Positions 8,252 through 16,714 of a DNA stretch of 40,172 nt are shown piece after piece. A program made the position numbers and the translations under genes. The stretch comes from Ruminococcaceae bacterium UBA7212 (GTDB lineage: Bacteria; Bacillota; Clostridia; Oscillospirales; Acutalibacteraceae). The stretch's first letter is position 1, and each line of letters starts with the position of its first letter. The notes under the pieces were generated by a model, which saw only the letters and a program-made list of their open reading frames with translations, was not told the DNA's origin and did no database searches. The stretch spans positions 1 through 40,172 of the forward strand of contig DKUE01000034.1 of the NCBI GenBank assembly GCA_002490525.1, given 5' to 3'.

Positions 8252-9046
8252 ATGACTACCTTTTGTCCCCTGTTTTCATCCAGCAAAGGCAACTGCATTT
8301 ATGTCGGTGCGCCCGACGGCGGAATCCTCATTGATGCGGGACGCAGCTGCCGCCAAACGGAAGCCGCACTCCACAATATCGGGGTTGCGCCCGACAGCAT
8401 CCGCGCGGTGTTTGTTACACATGAGCATACCGACCACGTCAGCGGTCTGCGGGTGTTTGCCTCGAAATACCAAACACGTGTGTATGCCTCTAACGGTACG
8501 CTGGAGGCTTTGGACGGCATGGGGATTCTGAACGGCAAGTTTGACGCGTTTACGCTGAATCCGTCGGGAACGGATATCGGTTCGCTGTTTGTACAGTCGT
8601 TTCCGACGCCGCACGATGCACGGGAAAGCTGCGGCTATGTCATCAGTGCGGAAAGCGGGGAGCGCGTAGCAATCGCCACGGATTTGGGCGTGATGACCGA
8701 CACGGTGCGGACGGCGATTATGGGCTGCGAAACGGTGTTGATTGAATCCAACCACGATGTGCGGATGCTGGAAAACAATCCGCAGTATCCCTATACGCTG
8801 AAAATGCGTATTCTGGGAAAGCGCGGGCATCTTTCCAATGAGGTTTGTGCCGAAACGGTGTGTTCGCTTGTGCAGAACGGCACGAAACATGTATTTTTGG
8901 GACATTTAAGCGAGCAAAATAATGTACCTGCTTTGGCATACCGCGTAACCGTCTCGGAGCTGGCGGCGGCAGGTGCGGCAGAAAACGGGGATTACACTTT
9001 ACAGGTGGCAAAGCCTGTTTGGGATGCAAAGGCGGTGCAGCTTTGA
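8252..9046 (+). CDS. MBL-fold metallo-hydrolase, WalJ/YycJ-like
   Basis: This 264-residue metallo-beta-lactamase-fold protein belongs to the WalJ (YycJ) group. In other Firmicutes that group sits in the walRK operon and is linked to wall metabolism and cell-division/DNA-replication coordination. The opening FCPLFSSSKGNCIYV and the metal-binding THEHTDH (56-62) are typical; other likely ligands are in ATDLG and GHLSEQN. Its stop overlaps the rlmH start by 4 bases. The linkage walJ-rlmH is a known Firmicutes neighbourhood, but walR, walK, walH and walI are absent here. No clear promoter was identified. Confidence 0.85.
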   Translation: MTTFCPLFSSSKGNCIYVGAPDGGILIDAGRSCRQTEAALHNIGVAPDSIRAVFVTHEHTDHVSGLRVFASKYQTRVYASNGTLEALDGMGILNGKFDAFTLNPSGTDIGSLFVQSFPTPHDARESCGYVISAESGERVAIATDLGVMTDTVRTAIMGCETVLIESNHDVRMLENNPQYPYTLKMRILGKRGHLSNEVCAETVCSLVQNGTKHVFLGHLSEQNNVPALAYRVTVSELAAAGAAENGDYTLQVAKPVWDAKAVQL

Positions 9047-9525
9047 TTTCGGTAACGGTCATTGCGCTCGGGAAACTTAAGGAGCGCAGTATGCGCGAGC
9101 TGTGTGCGGAATATGAAAAACGTCTTTCTGCATTTTGTAAACTGCAAATTGCGGAGCTCACACCTGAACGGCTGTCCGAACGCCCGTCGGCAAATGAAAT
9201 TGCCCGTGCGTTGGATGCGGAGGCGGCGCATATAACGGCTAAAATCCCCGCAAACGCATATGTGTTTGCGATGTGCATTGAGGGCAAGCAATTGCCCAGT
9301 GAGGCGTTTAGTCAAAAATTGTCTTCTCTTGCCGTGAACGGCGTGAGCAATGTAGTCTTTCTGCTCGGCAGTTCCTTCGGCTTGCAGGAAGAATTGAAAA
9401 AACGGGCGGATTTTCGGTTTTCCATGTCCGAAATGACCTTTCCGCATCAGCTTGCCCGCGTGATGCTGCTGGAGCAGATTTACCGCGCTTTTCAAATTGA
9501 GAACGGCGGAAAGTATCATAAATAA
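9043..9525 (+). CDS. rlmH: 23S rRNA (pseudouridine1915-N3)-methyltransferase RlmH
   Basis: This SPOUT-class methyltransferase methylates pseudouridine 1915 in helix 69 of 23S rRNA. The 160-residue product is of normal length. ISVTVIALGKLKE at the start, FLLGSSFG (SAM-binding knot) and FPHQLARVMLLEQIYRAFQI near the C-terminus are diagnostic. The start is taken as the TTG at 9043. It places the family N-terminus correctly, with a GGCGGTG site upstream, and overlaps the walJ-like stop in a TTGA arrangement that implies translational coupling. An in-frame ATG at 9019 would add a non-homologous extension. A clear terminator follows. Confidence 0.93.
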   Translation: MISVTVIALGKLKERSMRELCAEYEKRLSAFCKLQIAELTPERLSERPSANEIARALDAEAAHITAKIPANAYVFAMCIEGKQLPSEAFSQKLSSLAVNGVSNVVFLLGSSFGLQEELKKRADFRFSMSEMTFPHQLARVMLLEQIYRAFQIENGGKYHK

Positions 9526-9580
9526 ATTTCAGGTCTGACCGTGCAAAAGCAAACACAAAACCCGTCACGGGAACAAATAA

Positions 9581-9608
9581 AAACGCACCGAAAGCAGTCG
9601 GTGCGTTT
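9581..9608 (+). terminator. Rho-independent terminator after rlmH
   Basis: AAACGCACCGA and TCGGTGCGTTT form an 11-bp perfect stem with a 6-base loop. ATTTGCCTTTGT follows. It closes the walJ-rlmH unit. Confidence 0.75.
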
Positions 9609-9686
9609 ATTTGCCTTTGTCGCTGACCGGACAGCGCGAATTTGCACAAATCCGCCGTCCTGCGCCCCGAAATGCGCTCATTTTCG

Positions 9687-9715
9687 TTGCGTTCCGTTTG
9701 GAAATATGCTACAAT
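9687..9715 (+). promoter_or_regulatory. Sigma-A-type promoter for the aminotransferase-rsmA unit
   Basis: TTGCGT, a 17-base spacer and TACAAT, with an extended TGC before the -10. It lies about 85 bases upstream of the start codon. Confidence 0.65.
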
Positions 9716-9800
9716 ATAAAATCAATATCGGCCGTATGCCGACAGGGAAAACAATATTTTGTTTTCGAAATCTTTAAATCCTTTAAAAGGAGTGTTTTTA

Positions 9801-10985
9801 ATGGAATATATTTTTTCCGACCGTATCTCCTCGTTACAGCCGTCGGCGATTCGTGAAATTTTGAAGGCAACCGCCGACCCCGCGATTATTCCGTTCGCGG
9901 CGGGCAATCCCGATACGGCGGCATTTCCCGTTGCGGATGTCCGCACGCTCGCCGCACGTATTCTCGAAAATGACCCCATCACTGCTCTGCAATACGGTGT
10001 GACCGAAGGCTACACGCCCCTGCGCACGCGCGTGGCGAACTACATGAAAGCCAAGCATAATATCGGGCGTGACTTTGACAGCCTGATTATCACCTCAGGC
10101 GCACAGCAGGTGATGGACCTTGCGACCAAGGCGCTCTGCAATTTCGGCGATACTGTGATTTGCGAAACGCCGTCGTTCATCGGTTCGCTGAACTGCTTCC
10201 GCTCCTACGGCGTGCAGCTGCGCGGTGTGCCTGTTGAGGCGGACGGGATGAATATGGAAATCTTAGAGCAGAAGCTTCGGGAAAATCAAAATGTCCGTTT
10301 CATTTATACGATTCCGAATTTCCAAAATCCCTCAGGCGCCACGATGTCGCTGGAAAAACGCAAACAGCTGTATGCGCTTGCCAAGCAGTACAATGTGCTG
10401 ATTTTAGAGGACAACCCTTACGGTGAACTGCGTGTCAAAGGGGAGCACCTGCCATCGATTAAGAGCTTTGACGAGGACGGCATTGTGCTGTATGCAGGCT
10501 CATTTTCCAAGGTTTTCGCGCCCGGTGTGCGCGTGGCGTATGTGATTGCACCGTTGCCGATTGTGGCGAAAATGACCGTTGGCAAGCAGGCGTCCGATGT
10601 GCACACGCCCGTGCTCAATCAGATGCTTGTGGAGCAATGGATGGCAACGACCGATTTTGAGGCGCATATTGAGAAAATCCGCGGAATTTACCGCAGGAAG
10701 CTCAATTTGATGTGCGATTTGATTGACGAAAAGCTCGGCGGCTTTGTCGAGTATGTGCGTCCCGAGGGCGGCATGTTTGTTTGGTGCAAGCTGCCCGCGC
10801 GTGTGGATATGATGGATTTTTGCAATAAAGCCGTGCAAAACAAGGTTGCAGTCGTGCCCGGCAGTGCGTTTACCGTGGAAGAGGGCGAGACGAGCGACTG
10901 CATCCGTCTGAATTTCACCACGCCGTCCGACGAACGCATTAGAGAGGGGATGGAAATCCTCGGGAAGCTGAAAGATGAAGTATAA
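9801..10985 (+). CDS. PLP-dependent aminotransferase, class I/II fold (2-aminoadipate/aromatic type)
   Basis: This 394-residue fold-type I aminotransferase resembles LysN/MocR-type AAT enzymes. The family features are the N-terminal IPFAAGNPD, the cofactor segment TSGAQQVMDL (99-108), IPNFQNPSG (171-179), ILEDNPYGEL with the Asp that contacts the pyridine N, and the Schiff-base Lys237 in AGSFSKVFAPGVRV. The ATG at 9801 has AAAGGAG at proper spacing; an upstream in-frame ATG at 9759 has none. The rsmA start lies inside the last 11 bases, so the two are coupled. The amino acid substrate cannot be assigned from sequence. Confidence 0.9.
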   Translation: MEYIFSDRISSLQPSAIREILKATADPAIIPFAAGNPDTAAFPVADVRTLAARILENDPITALQYGVTEGYTPLRTRVANYMKAKHNIGRDFDSLIITSGAQQVMDLATKALCNFGDTVICETPSFIGSLNCFRSYGVQLRGVPVEADGMNMEILEQKLRENQNVRFIYTIPNFQNPSGATMSLEKRKQLYALAKQYNVLILEDNPYGELRVKGEHLPSIKSFDEDGIVLYAGSFSKVFAPGVRVAYVIAPLPIVAKMTVGKQASDVHTPVLNQMLVEQWMATTDFEAHIEKIRGIYRRKLNLMCDLIDEKLGGFVEYVRPEGGMFVWCKLPARVDMMDFCNKAVQNKVAVVPGSAFTVEEGETSDCIRLNFTTPSDERIREGMEILGKLKDEV

Positions 10986-11844
10986 TCTCTCTGACCCCGC
11001 AATCGTCCGCACGGTGCTTTCGCGCTATGGGTTTTCGTTTTCAAAAGCGCTTGGGCAGAACTTTTTGATTGACCCTGATGTCTGTCCCGCTATGGCAGAG
11101 GCGGCGGTGCTGTCGCCCGAGGACGGCGTCTTAGAAATCGGTCCCGGTATCGGCGTGCTGACCGCGGAGCTTTGCGCCCGCGCCAAAAAGGTGGTTTCAG
11201 TGGAATTGGACCGCCGTCTGCTGTCTGTGCTTGCGGACACGCTTTCGGAATTTGACAATATAGAAATTGTAAACGAAGATGTTTTAAAGCTGGATTTGCA
11301 CGCGCTCCTGCGGGAAAAATTTGCGGATTGTGCGCGTGTCACGGTATGTGCCAATCTGCCGTATTACATTACGTCCCCTGTGGTCATGAAGCTTTTGGAA
11401 GACCGTCTGCCGCTGTCGCAAATCGTGGTAATGGTGCAGAAAGAGGCGGCGGAGCGGCTTTGTGCTGAGGTCGGCACGCGCGAAGCGGGGGCGGTTACGG
11501 CGGCGGTACAGTATTATGCATCTGCTGAAACACTGTTCGGTGTCGGGCGAGAAAGCTTTGTGCCGTCTCCGAATGTAGACAGCGCCGTGATTCGGCTTGC
11601 GGTGCGCGAAACGCCTGAATTTGAAATCGATGATGAAAAGTTTTTCTTCCAAATGGTGAAAGCCGCGTTTGCACAGCGCCGCAAGACAGCACAGAACGGT
11701 ATTTCCGCGGGCATGGGGCTGTCAAAGGCGCAGGTCGCCGCCGCACTGGAAGCGGTCGGACTGCCCGCAAATGTGCGCGCCGAAAAAATCCCGATGGAAA
11801 CGATGGCGGCACTGTCCAATATTTTGCTTTCGTACCGCACCTGA
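10975..11844 (+). CDS. rsmA: 16S rRNA (adenine1518-N6/adenine1519-N6)-dimethyltransferase RsmA/KsgA
   Basis: This enzyme dimethylates the two adjacent adenines in the 3'-terminal hairpin of 16S rRNA and acts as a late 30S assembly checkpoint. At 289 residues it is full length. KALGQNFLID is the conserved N-terminal segment. The SAM-binding motif LEIGPGIGVLT starts at about 53, and the catalytic NLPYYI is at 127-132. The C-terminal AFAQRRKT...N is also typical. The start overlaps the aminotransferase by 11 bases. The rnmV-rsmA linkage common in Firmicutes is not seen here. Confidence 0.96.
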   Translation: MKYNLSDPAIVRTVLSRYGFSFSKALGQNFLIDPDVCPAMAEAAVLSPEDGVLEIGPGIGVLTAELCARAKKVVSVELDRRLLSVLADTLSEFDNIEIVNEDVLKLDLHALLREKFADCARVTVCANLPYYITSPVVMKLLEDRLPLSQIVVMVQKEAAERLCAEVGTREAGAVTAAVQYYASAETLFGVGRESFVPSPNVDSAVIRLAVRETPEFEIDDEKFFFQMVKAAFAQRRKTAQNGISAGMGLSKAQVAAALEAVGLPANVRAEKIPMETMAALSNILLSYRT

Positions 11845-12138
11845 TGAAACAGAAGCCTTTTGTGTTCGGCACCGCACAGTCTGTGTAGAGGCGGGTTGTT
11901 TCCCTAAAAGGGCAACGGCGAAGCTGTAACTCGGCGCCCCGCGAAAAACCTGCTGAAATTCTACAGAACGACACAGAAAACGCCCCCCGGACACGCCTCG
12001 AAGTGGGGGCGAAAAGATGTTTGTGGATTATAGCGTTCCCTACAGTGTGTAAAACAACAACACACCTGCGGGAACGTCTTGCACATAAAATCATCCATAC
12101 CGCAAACCCTATATATAGAAAAGACAGGAAGTGAGCTT
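11845..12138. repeat. Intergenic region with GTAGGGG-type and GTTCC/GGAAC repeats
   Basis: A reversed GTAGGGG-type element lies at 11885-11911. A CGCCCCC/GGGGGCG inverted repeat (11981-12011) could be a terminator but has no U-run. The second copy of the TAGCGTTCCC...GGGAACG repeat is at 12019-12080. No coding sequence is supported before 12139, and no convincing promoter was found. Confidence 0.55.
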
Positions 12139-12393
12139 ATGTATTCTTATAAAACAAAAGGCACTTGTTCCCGTCAGATTGACGTGGATTTGGACGGCGA
12201 TGTAATCAAATCCGTAAAATTTTACGGCGGCTGTCACGGCAATTTACAGGGAATTGCCGCAATGGCGAAAGGCAAAACAGTGGATGAAGTCGTTGCTGCG
12301 CTGGAAGGGATTCGCTGCGGAATGAAACCGACCTCTTGTCCCGACCAACTGACAAAAGCCTTGCGCGCCGCGCAAAAAGCGCAGGGTGTGTAA
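12139..12393 (+). CDS. TIGR03905-type TSCPD domain protein
   Basis: This 84-residue protein of unknown function is made almost entirely of a TSCPD domain, the module also found at the C-terminus of B12-dependent ribonucleotide reductases. It contains GGCHGN (30-35) and TSCPDQLTKAL (66 on). Four cysteines (10, 32, 60, 67) could bind a metal. The start at 12139 follows AGGAAGTGAG; the longer in-frame ATG at 12079 lies in repeat sequence. It is monocistronic, with a terminator just downstream. No ribonucleotide reductase gene is nearby. Confidence 0.85.
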   Translation: MYSYKTKGTCSRQIDVDLDGDVIKSVKFYGGCHGNLQGIAAMAKGKTVDEVVAALEGIRCGMKPTSCPDQLTKALRAAQKAQGV

Positions 12394-12422
12394 AGATGTT
12401 TCCGACAAATCGGAATATAAAC

Positions 12423-12472
12423 GCTCCCGCGGCAGCCAAAAGACTGTTTTGCGGGGGCGGATTGTTTTTTTT
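12423..12472 (+). terminator. Probable terminator of the TSCPD gene
   Basis: GCTCCCGC (12423-12430) pairs with GCGGGGGC (12451-12458). GGATTG and an 8-T run follow. The loop is long but contains a short inner AAAAGACTGTTTT pairing. Confidence 0.6.
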
Positions 12473-12558
12473 AAGACGGTCAGCCGAGACCCTTTGAAAA
12501 TCGGCGAATGGCTTTCGAACGTCCGTCGGCAAAACCTTTTGTCCGTTCTTCGTTTTTC

Positions 12559-12587
12559 TTGCTTTTTTGCCGCGGAAAACGTATAAT
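12559..12587 (+). promoter_or_regulatory. Sigma-A-type promoter for murL-murD2
   Basis: TTGCTT, a 17-base spacer and a perfect TATAAT. It lies about 50 bases upstream of the murL start. Confidence 0.7.
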
Positions 12588-12636
12588 ATAATATCATTCC
12601 TAAATTTTTCTATTCTGTATTTCAGGAGGCGCGCAC

Positions 12637-14016
12637 ATGCCGCAGAAGACTTTTTCGGAGCTTCGCAAAGCCTATCCGACCTTTACATATGAACGCTATA
12701 CGATTGAGCGCATAAACACACGCATCAAGCTGACGTTTTATTTTTCCGTAGACGGGCTTTGCAGTTTTGCGCCTTCTACCGAAATTGAAACGGAAAATCT
12801 GACCGTGCTCAATGACCCCGACTCCGAAACCGCGCGGGCAATAGTGTTTGCGTTGGGAATGACAGAACTGGTAAGCTATTGGAAAGCCGCTTGCCCGCCG
12901 ACCGTGCGGGTGCAGTGCGGGTATCTTTCCGATTGGGATAAACGCTTTTGGAAACGGCTGTATTTCCGCGGACTCTCGGAATTTTTCTACCGCAACGGTA
13001 TTGATGCGGAGGAAACCGATTTTATGGAAATTGTTTGCGACCCGAATCCGACGCCCAGTCCGACCGCGCCGTATTGCAGTGCGGGACTGCATATTCTGCC
13101 TGTGGGCGGCGGCAAGGACAGCTGTGTGACGGCGGCGCTTTTACAGGACGAGGGTGCAAAAAATCTGTTCTTTACGGTCAATGACCAACAGGCACGCACC
13201 GACACCGTGTTGGCGGCGGGCTATACCGAGGATGCCGTTTTGCGCACATACCGCACAATAGATAAAAATTTACTATCCCTAAACGGTCAAGGCTTTTTGA
13301 ACGGACACACGCCGTTTTCGGCGATTGTCGCATTTCTGTCTTATTACTGCGCCTACCTCGTCGGCGCGCGGGATATTGTGCTTTCCAACGAGTCAAGTGC
13401 CAACGAATCGAATATTGCGGGCACGGAAGTCAATCACCAGTATTCCAAATCCTATGCGTTTGAATGTGATTTTGCAAAATATGCCGAGCGTAATCTTTTG
13501 CCGGAAATCCGCTATTTCAGTTTACTGCGTCCGTTTTCGGAATTGCAGATTGCCAAGCAGTTTGCGGCGCTTGGGCAGTTCCACGAAACCTTCCGCAGCT
13601 GCAACCGCGGCAGTAAGCAAAACATTTGGTGCGCAAAATGTGCGAAATGTCTGTTTGTATTTTCCATTTTGTCGCCGTTCATGGACTATGACCGCCTATG
13701 CGCGCTGTTCGGCGCGGATATGCTGGATGATGCAGAGCTGACAGAGGACTTTGACGGCTTGTGCGGATTTTCCGAGGTGAAGCCGTTTGAATGTGTCGGT
13801 ACGTCGGCGGAAATTGTGTTTGCGCTGAAAAAAACCGTGCAAAAATTTGAAAAAGCATCCCGTCCCTTGCCCGTATTACTGCGGCATTTCGCGGAGCTTG
13901 GCGGTACACAGACGGACGAAAATCTGCTGACGGAATACAATCCGCAAAATAATGTGCCCGATGAATTTTTCCCCGCTGTGAAGGAGATGTATACATATGT
14001 ATCCGAAGATTGCTGA
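12637..14016 (+). CDS. murL: UDP-MurNAc-L-Ala-L-Glu epimerase MurL
   Basis: MurL inverts the terminal L-Glu of UDP-MurNAc-L-Ala-L-Glu to D-Glu in an ATP-dependent reaction. It thereby replaces the classical glutamate racemase route to the peptidoglycan precursor. The 459-residue product has a PP-loop-like LPVGGGKDS (154-162). It also has SNESSANESN (250-259) and a cysteine cluster C322, C332, C335, C338 (CNRGSKQNIWCAKCAKC), likely metal binding. The last 20 bases overlap a MurD-type ligase gene, the partner expected for MurL. CAGGAGG precedes the ATG. Assignment rests on recalled motifs and the partner gene. Confidence 0.85.
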   Translation: MPQKTFSELRKAYPTFTYERYTIERINTRIKLTFYFSVDGLCSFAPSTEIETENLTVLNDPDSETARAIVFALGMTELVSYWKAACPPTVRVQCGYLSDWDKRFWKRLYFRGLSEFFYRNGIDAEETDFMEIVCDPNPTPSPTAPYCSAGLHILPVGGGKDSCVTAALLQDEGAKNLFFTVNDQQARTDTVLAAGYTEDAVLRTYRTIDKNLLSLNGQGFLNGHTPFSAIVAFLSYYCAYLVGARDIVLSNESSANESNIAGTEVNHQYSKSYAFECDFAKYAERNLLPEIRYFSLLRPFSELQIAKQFAALGQFHETFRSCNRGSKQNIWCAKCAKCLFVFSILSPFMDYDRLCALFGADMLDDAELTEDFDGLCGFSEVKPFECVGTSAEIVFALKKTVQKFEKASRPLPVLLRHFAELGGTQTDENLLTEYNPQNNVPDEFFPAVKEMYTYVSEDC

Positions 14017-15292
14017 ATACCTGCGTGACCGTTCCGTACTGCTGGTCGGGTTTGGGCGCGAAGGGCAGTCCTCTTACCGTTATATCCGTCAGTATTTTCC
14101 CGAGAAGCCGATTACGGTTGCGGATAAAAATACGATTACCGTAGATGACCCGTTCGTCACCTGTATTTGCGGGGAAAATTATTTGGACTGTATCGGAGAT
14201 TTTGACCTTGTGCTCAAAAGTCCCGGGATTTCGTTTAAAAATGTAAACACACCCGCGCACACGGAAATTACCTGTCAGGTGGACTTGTTTCTGCGCTTTG
14301 CCGACTGTCATAAAATCGGGGTTACGGGCTCCAAGGGGAAAACGACTACCTCTACCCTCACCTATCAAATGCTTCAGGCGGCAGGAAAGGACAGCCGCTT
14401 AATCGGCAACATCGGCGTGCCCGTGTTTGATTCGCTCGGTGATTTAACACCCGACACAGTGGCGGTAATCGAGATGTCCTCGCATCAGCTCGAATTTACG
14501 CATGCCTCGCCCGAGGTTGCAGTGCTGACCAACCTTTATGAGGAGCATTTGGAGCATTACAAGGGCGGATTTGCAGGCTACGCAGCGGCAAAATCGCATA
14601 TTGCGCTGTATCAAAGCGCACAGGATGTATTGATTTATAATGCAACGCAAGGGCTTGCGGATTTTCCGTGTGCGGCGCGTATGCAGGCGCAGAGAATCGG
14701 GATTCATGAAAATGACGATTTGCCGTTTGCGGTGGAGAATGTGCATCTGGCGGGTGTGCACAATCGGCAGGATGTGTTGTTTGCCCGCGCCGCCGCCGCC
14801 CGTTTCGGTGTGACGGACCGAGACGCCGAAGCGGCGGTTCGGGATTTTAAAGGTATCGAGCACCGCATGGAAAAGGTCGGCACGTTTAAAGGTATTCCTT
14901 TTTACAATGACTGCATTGCAACGATTCCGCACGCGGTGCTTTGTGCCGTTAATGCAATCGGCAATGTCGGCACACTGATTGTCGGCGGCAAAGACAGAGG
15001 GCTTGATTACCGCGGATTTGTTACAGATTTACAGAACAGTCAAATTTCAACTATCATCGGCACGCCCGAAACCGGGCATGCGATTGTACACGCGTTGGAA
15101 GCGGCAGGCGCGCCTCAGCGCGTACTTTGCGCCGCCGATTTAGAGGATGCCGTGCGTATGGCGTATCGGTACACCGAGGCAGGCAAGGCGTGTCTGCTTT
15201 CCCCCGCCGCGTCCAGCTATAATGTATATAAGAATTTTGAGGAAAAGGGGCGGCACTATAAATCGCTCGTGCGGAAATACGCCGAAGAATAG
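13997..15292 (+). CDS. murD2: UDP-MurNAc-L-alanine--L-glutamate ligase (MurD2-type)
   Basis: This Mur-ligase-family enzyme shows an N-terminal Rossmann domain opening with LLVGFGREGQSS, as in MurD. The ATP-binding GVTGSKGKTTT has its P-loop at 111-117. EMSSHQLE, LTNLYEEHLEHY and the C-terminal ligase segment (FKGIEHRMEKVG, YNDCIATIP, GGKDRGLDY) follow. Ordinary MurD adds D-Glu. Overlap with murL, and the serine in GSKGK rather than the usual GTNGK, point to the MurD2 branch that adds L-Glu. AAGGAGATG within murL serves as ribosome-binding site, so translation is coupled. The alternative is a normal MurD located beside murL. Confidence 0.85.
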   Translation: MYPKIAEYLRDRSVLLVGFGREGQSSYRYIRQYFPEKPITVADKNTITVDDPFVTCICGENYLDCIGDFDLVLKSPGISFKNVNTPAHTEITCQVDLFLRFADCHKIGVTGSKGKTTTSTLTYQMLQAAGKDSRLIGNIGVPVFDSLGDLTPDTVAVIEMSSHQLEFTHASPEVAVLTNLYEEHLEHYKGGFAGYAAAKSHIALYQSAQDVLIYNATQGLADFPCAARMQAQRIGIHENDDLPFAVENVHLAGVHNRQDVLFARAAAARFGVTDRDAEAAVRDFKGIEHRMEKVGTFKGIPFYNDCIATIPHAVLCAVNAIGNVGTLIVGGKDRGLDYRGFVTDLQNSQISTIIGTPETGHAIVHALEAAGAPQRVLCAADLEDAVRMAYRYTEAGKACLLSPAASSYNVYKNFEEKGRHYKSLVRKYAEE

Positions 15293-15542
15293 TTGCCTGT
15301 GAAAATCAAAAATGCACATGCAAACGGCTTTGCGCGAATTGCAGGGGTCGGCGACCTCGGCAACCCGTCGAATCTTCTGGAATTCGGCGGAATGCGTCAT
15401 CGGTCGCTCCCTGCTTGTCATGCTGAGCCGCAGGCGAAGAAGCTCAATTTATAACAAATTTTTTTGCCGCGTGAGATTCTTCGCTATCGCTCAGAATGAC
15501 AAAAATATCGGCAAACACAAAATCCACAAAAGGAGGCAAACC
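15293..15542. repeat. Intergenic repeats between murD2 and coaE
   Basis: A GTAGGGG-related element (15341-15370) is followed by two copies of the GTCATTCT hairpin family in opposite orientation (15417-15445 forward, 15473-15500 reversed). A longer ORF running from 15312 into coaE reads through these repeats and is not a plausible N-terminus. Confidence 0.7.
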
Positions 15543-16124
15543 ATGAAAATCATCGGCATTACAGGGCAGACAGGCGCCGGAAAAAGCACGGTTTGCAAGG
15601 CGCTTACAGCGCGCGGGTTTTATCATATCGATGCGGATTTGACGGCAAAAGCACTGTACTGTAAAGGCGCGCCGATTTTGGACGCTTTGTGCGAAACCTT
15701 TGGCAGTCAAATTTTAACTGCGGACGGTGCATTGAACCGACCTGCCCTCGCGGCGGCGGCATTTCGCGACAAAGAAAGTACAGCGCGCCTGAACGCCATT
15801 GTGCACCCTGCCGTGACGGAAAAAATCCGTGCCGTTATTGACGAACAGCGTAAGGCGGGTGTACAATGCGTATTGATAGACGCCATAGCGCTGTTTGAAA
15901 GCGGCGAAAGTGCGCTTTGCTCGCGCACGGTCGGCGTGATTGCACCCGAAAAAATCCGTTTGGCACGCATTATGGCGCGGGACGGTCTTTCCGAAGCGGA
16001 GGCGCTTTTGCGTATCCGCGCACAGCAGGCGGAGTCTTTTTATGTAACGCACTGTGATGATGTAATCCGCAATTACCCGCCCTATACTTTAGAATCCGAA
16101 ATACAAAGGGTTTTTCCGATATGA
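15543..16124 (+). CDS. coaE: Dephospho-CoA kinase
   Basis: This enzyme phosphorylates the 3'-OH of dephospho-CoA in the last step of CoA synthesis. The 193-residue product starts with MKIIGITGQTGAGKST, whose P-loop is at 8-16. It has the family HIDAD motif, LNAIVHPAV and the lid-region arginines in RIMARDGLSEAEALLRIRAQQ. The ATG at 15543 follows AGGAGG; upstream in-frame codons lie in repeats. The last four bases overlap the transglycosylase start (ATGA). It heads a three-gene operon. Confidence 0.95.
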   Translation: MKIIGITGQTGAGKSTVCKALTARGFYHIDADLTAKALYCKGAPILDALCETFGSQILTADGALNRPALAAAAFRDKESTARLNAIVHPAVTEKIRAVIDEQRKAGVQCVLIDAIALFESGESALCSRTVGVIAPEKIRLARIMARDGLSEAEALLRIRAQQAESFYVTHCDDVIRNYPPYTLESEIQRVFPI

Positions 16125-16714
16125 ACAAACGTAAACGCAAGGCAATGCTGAAAATTGCCGCTATCGTCACCGCTTTTGCACTGCTTATCGGTGTGTCTGT
16201 GTTTTTTGCGGGCAAAACCGTGTATAAAGCAGTTTATCCGTGCAAATATACTTTTGAAATCGAAAAATATGCGGATGAATACGGTGTGCCGCGTGCACTT
16301 TTGTTCGCCGTGATTCACACCGAAAGCGGCTTTGACCCGAACGCCGTCTCCTCGGCGGGGGCGCTGGGGCTGACGCAGATTACACCCGAAACCTTTCACT
16401 GGCTGCAAACCAAAACAGGTGAGGAGCTGCCCGATACGGCGCTGTATGAACCCGATGTATCCGTACGATACGGCGCGTTGTTTTACAGTATGCTGCTTTC
16501 GGAATTCGGCGGCGATACCCGTACTGCGGTTGCCGCATACCATGCGGGGCGCGGGCAGGTAAATGCGTGGCTGCACGATACGAAATACTCTGCCGACGGT
16601 AAAGCGCTCGAGGTCATTCCCTCGCGCGACACCAACCATTACGTATACAAGGTTACTAAGGCAATCCATATTTATAATAATCTTTATGAAAAGGAGTTCA
16701 ATCAAGATGTCTGA
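16121..16714 (+). CDS. Lytic murein transglycosylase, Slt-type (GH23)
   Basis: This membrane-anchored enzyme cleaves the MurNAc-GlcNAc bond of peptidoglycan with formation of 1,6-anhydroMurNAc. Of its 197 residues, 1-8 are basic and 9-30 form a transmembrane anchor. The SLT domain follows, with the catalytic Glu68 in HTESGFDPNAVSSAGALGLTQ. AAYHAGRGQVNAWL and the C-terminal TNHYVYKV repeat the GH23 pattern. It overlaps coaE by 4 bases and the aminopeptidase gene by 8. The coaE-slt-M18 grouping looks like a housekeeping operon rather than a functional pathway. Confidence 0.92.
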   Translation: MNKRKRKAMLKIAAIVTAFALLIGVSVFFAGKTVYKAVYPCKYTFEIEKYADEYGVPRALLFAVIHTESGFDPNAVSSAGALGLTQITPETFHWLQTKTGEELPDTALYEPDVSVRYGALFYSMLLSEFGGDTRTAVAAYHAGRGQVNAWLHDTKYSADGKALEVIPSRDTNHYVYKVTKAIHIYNNLYEKEFNQDV

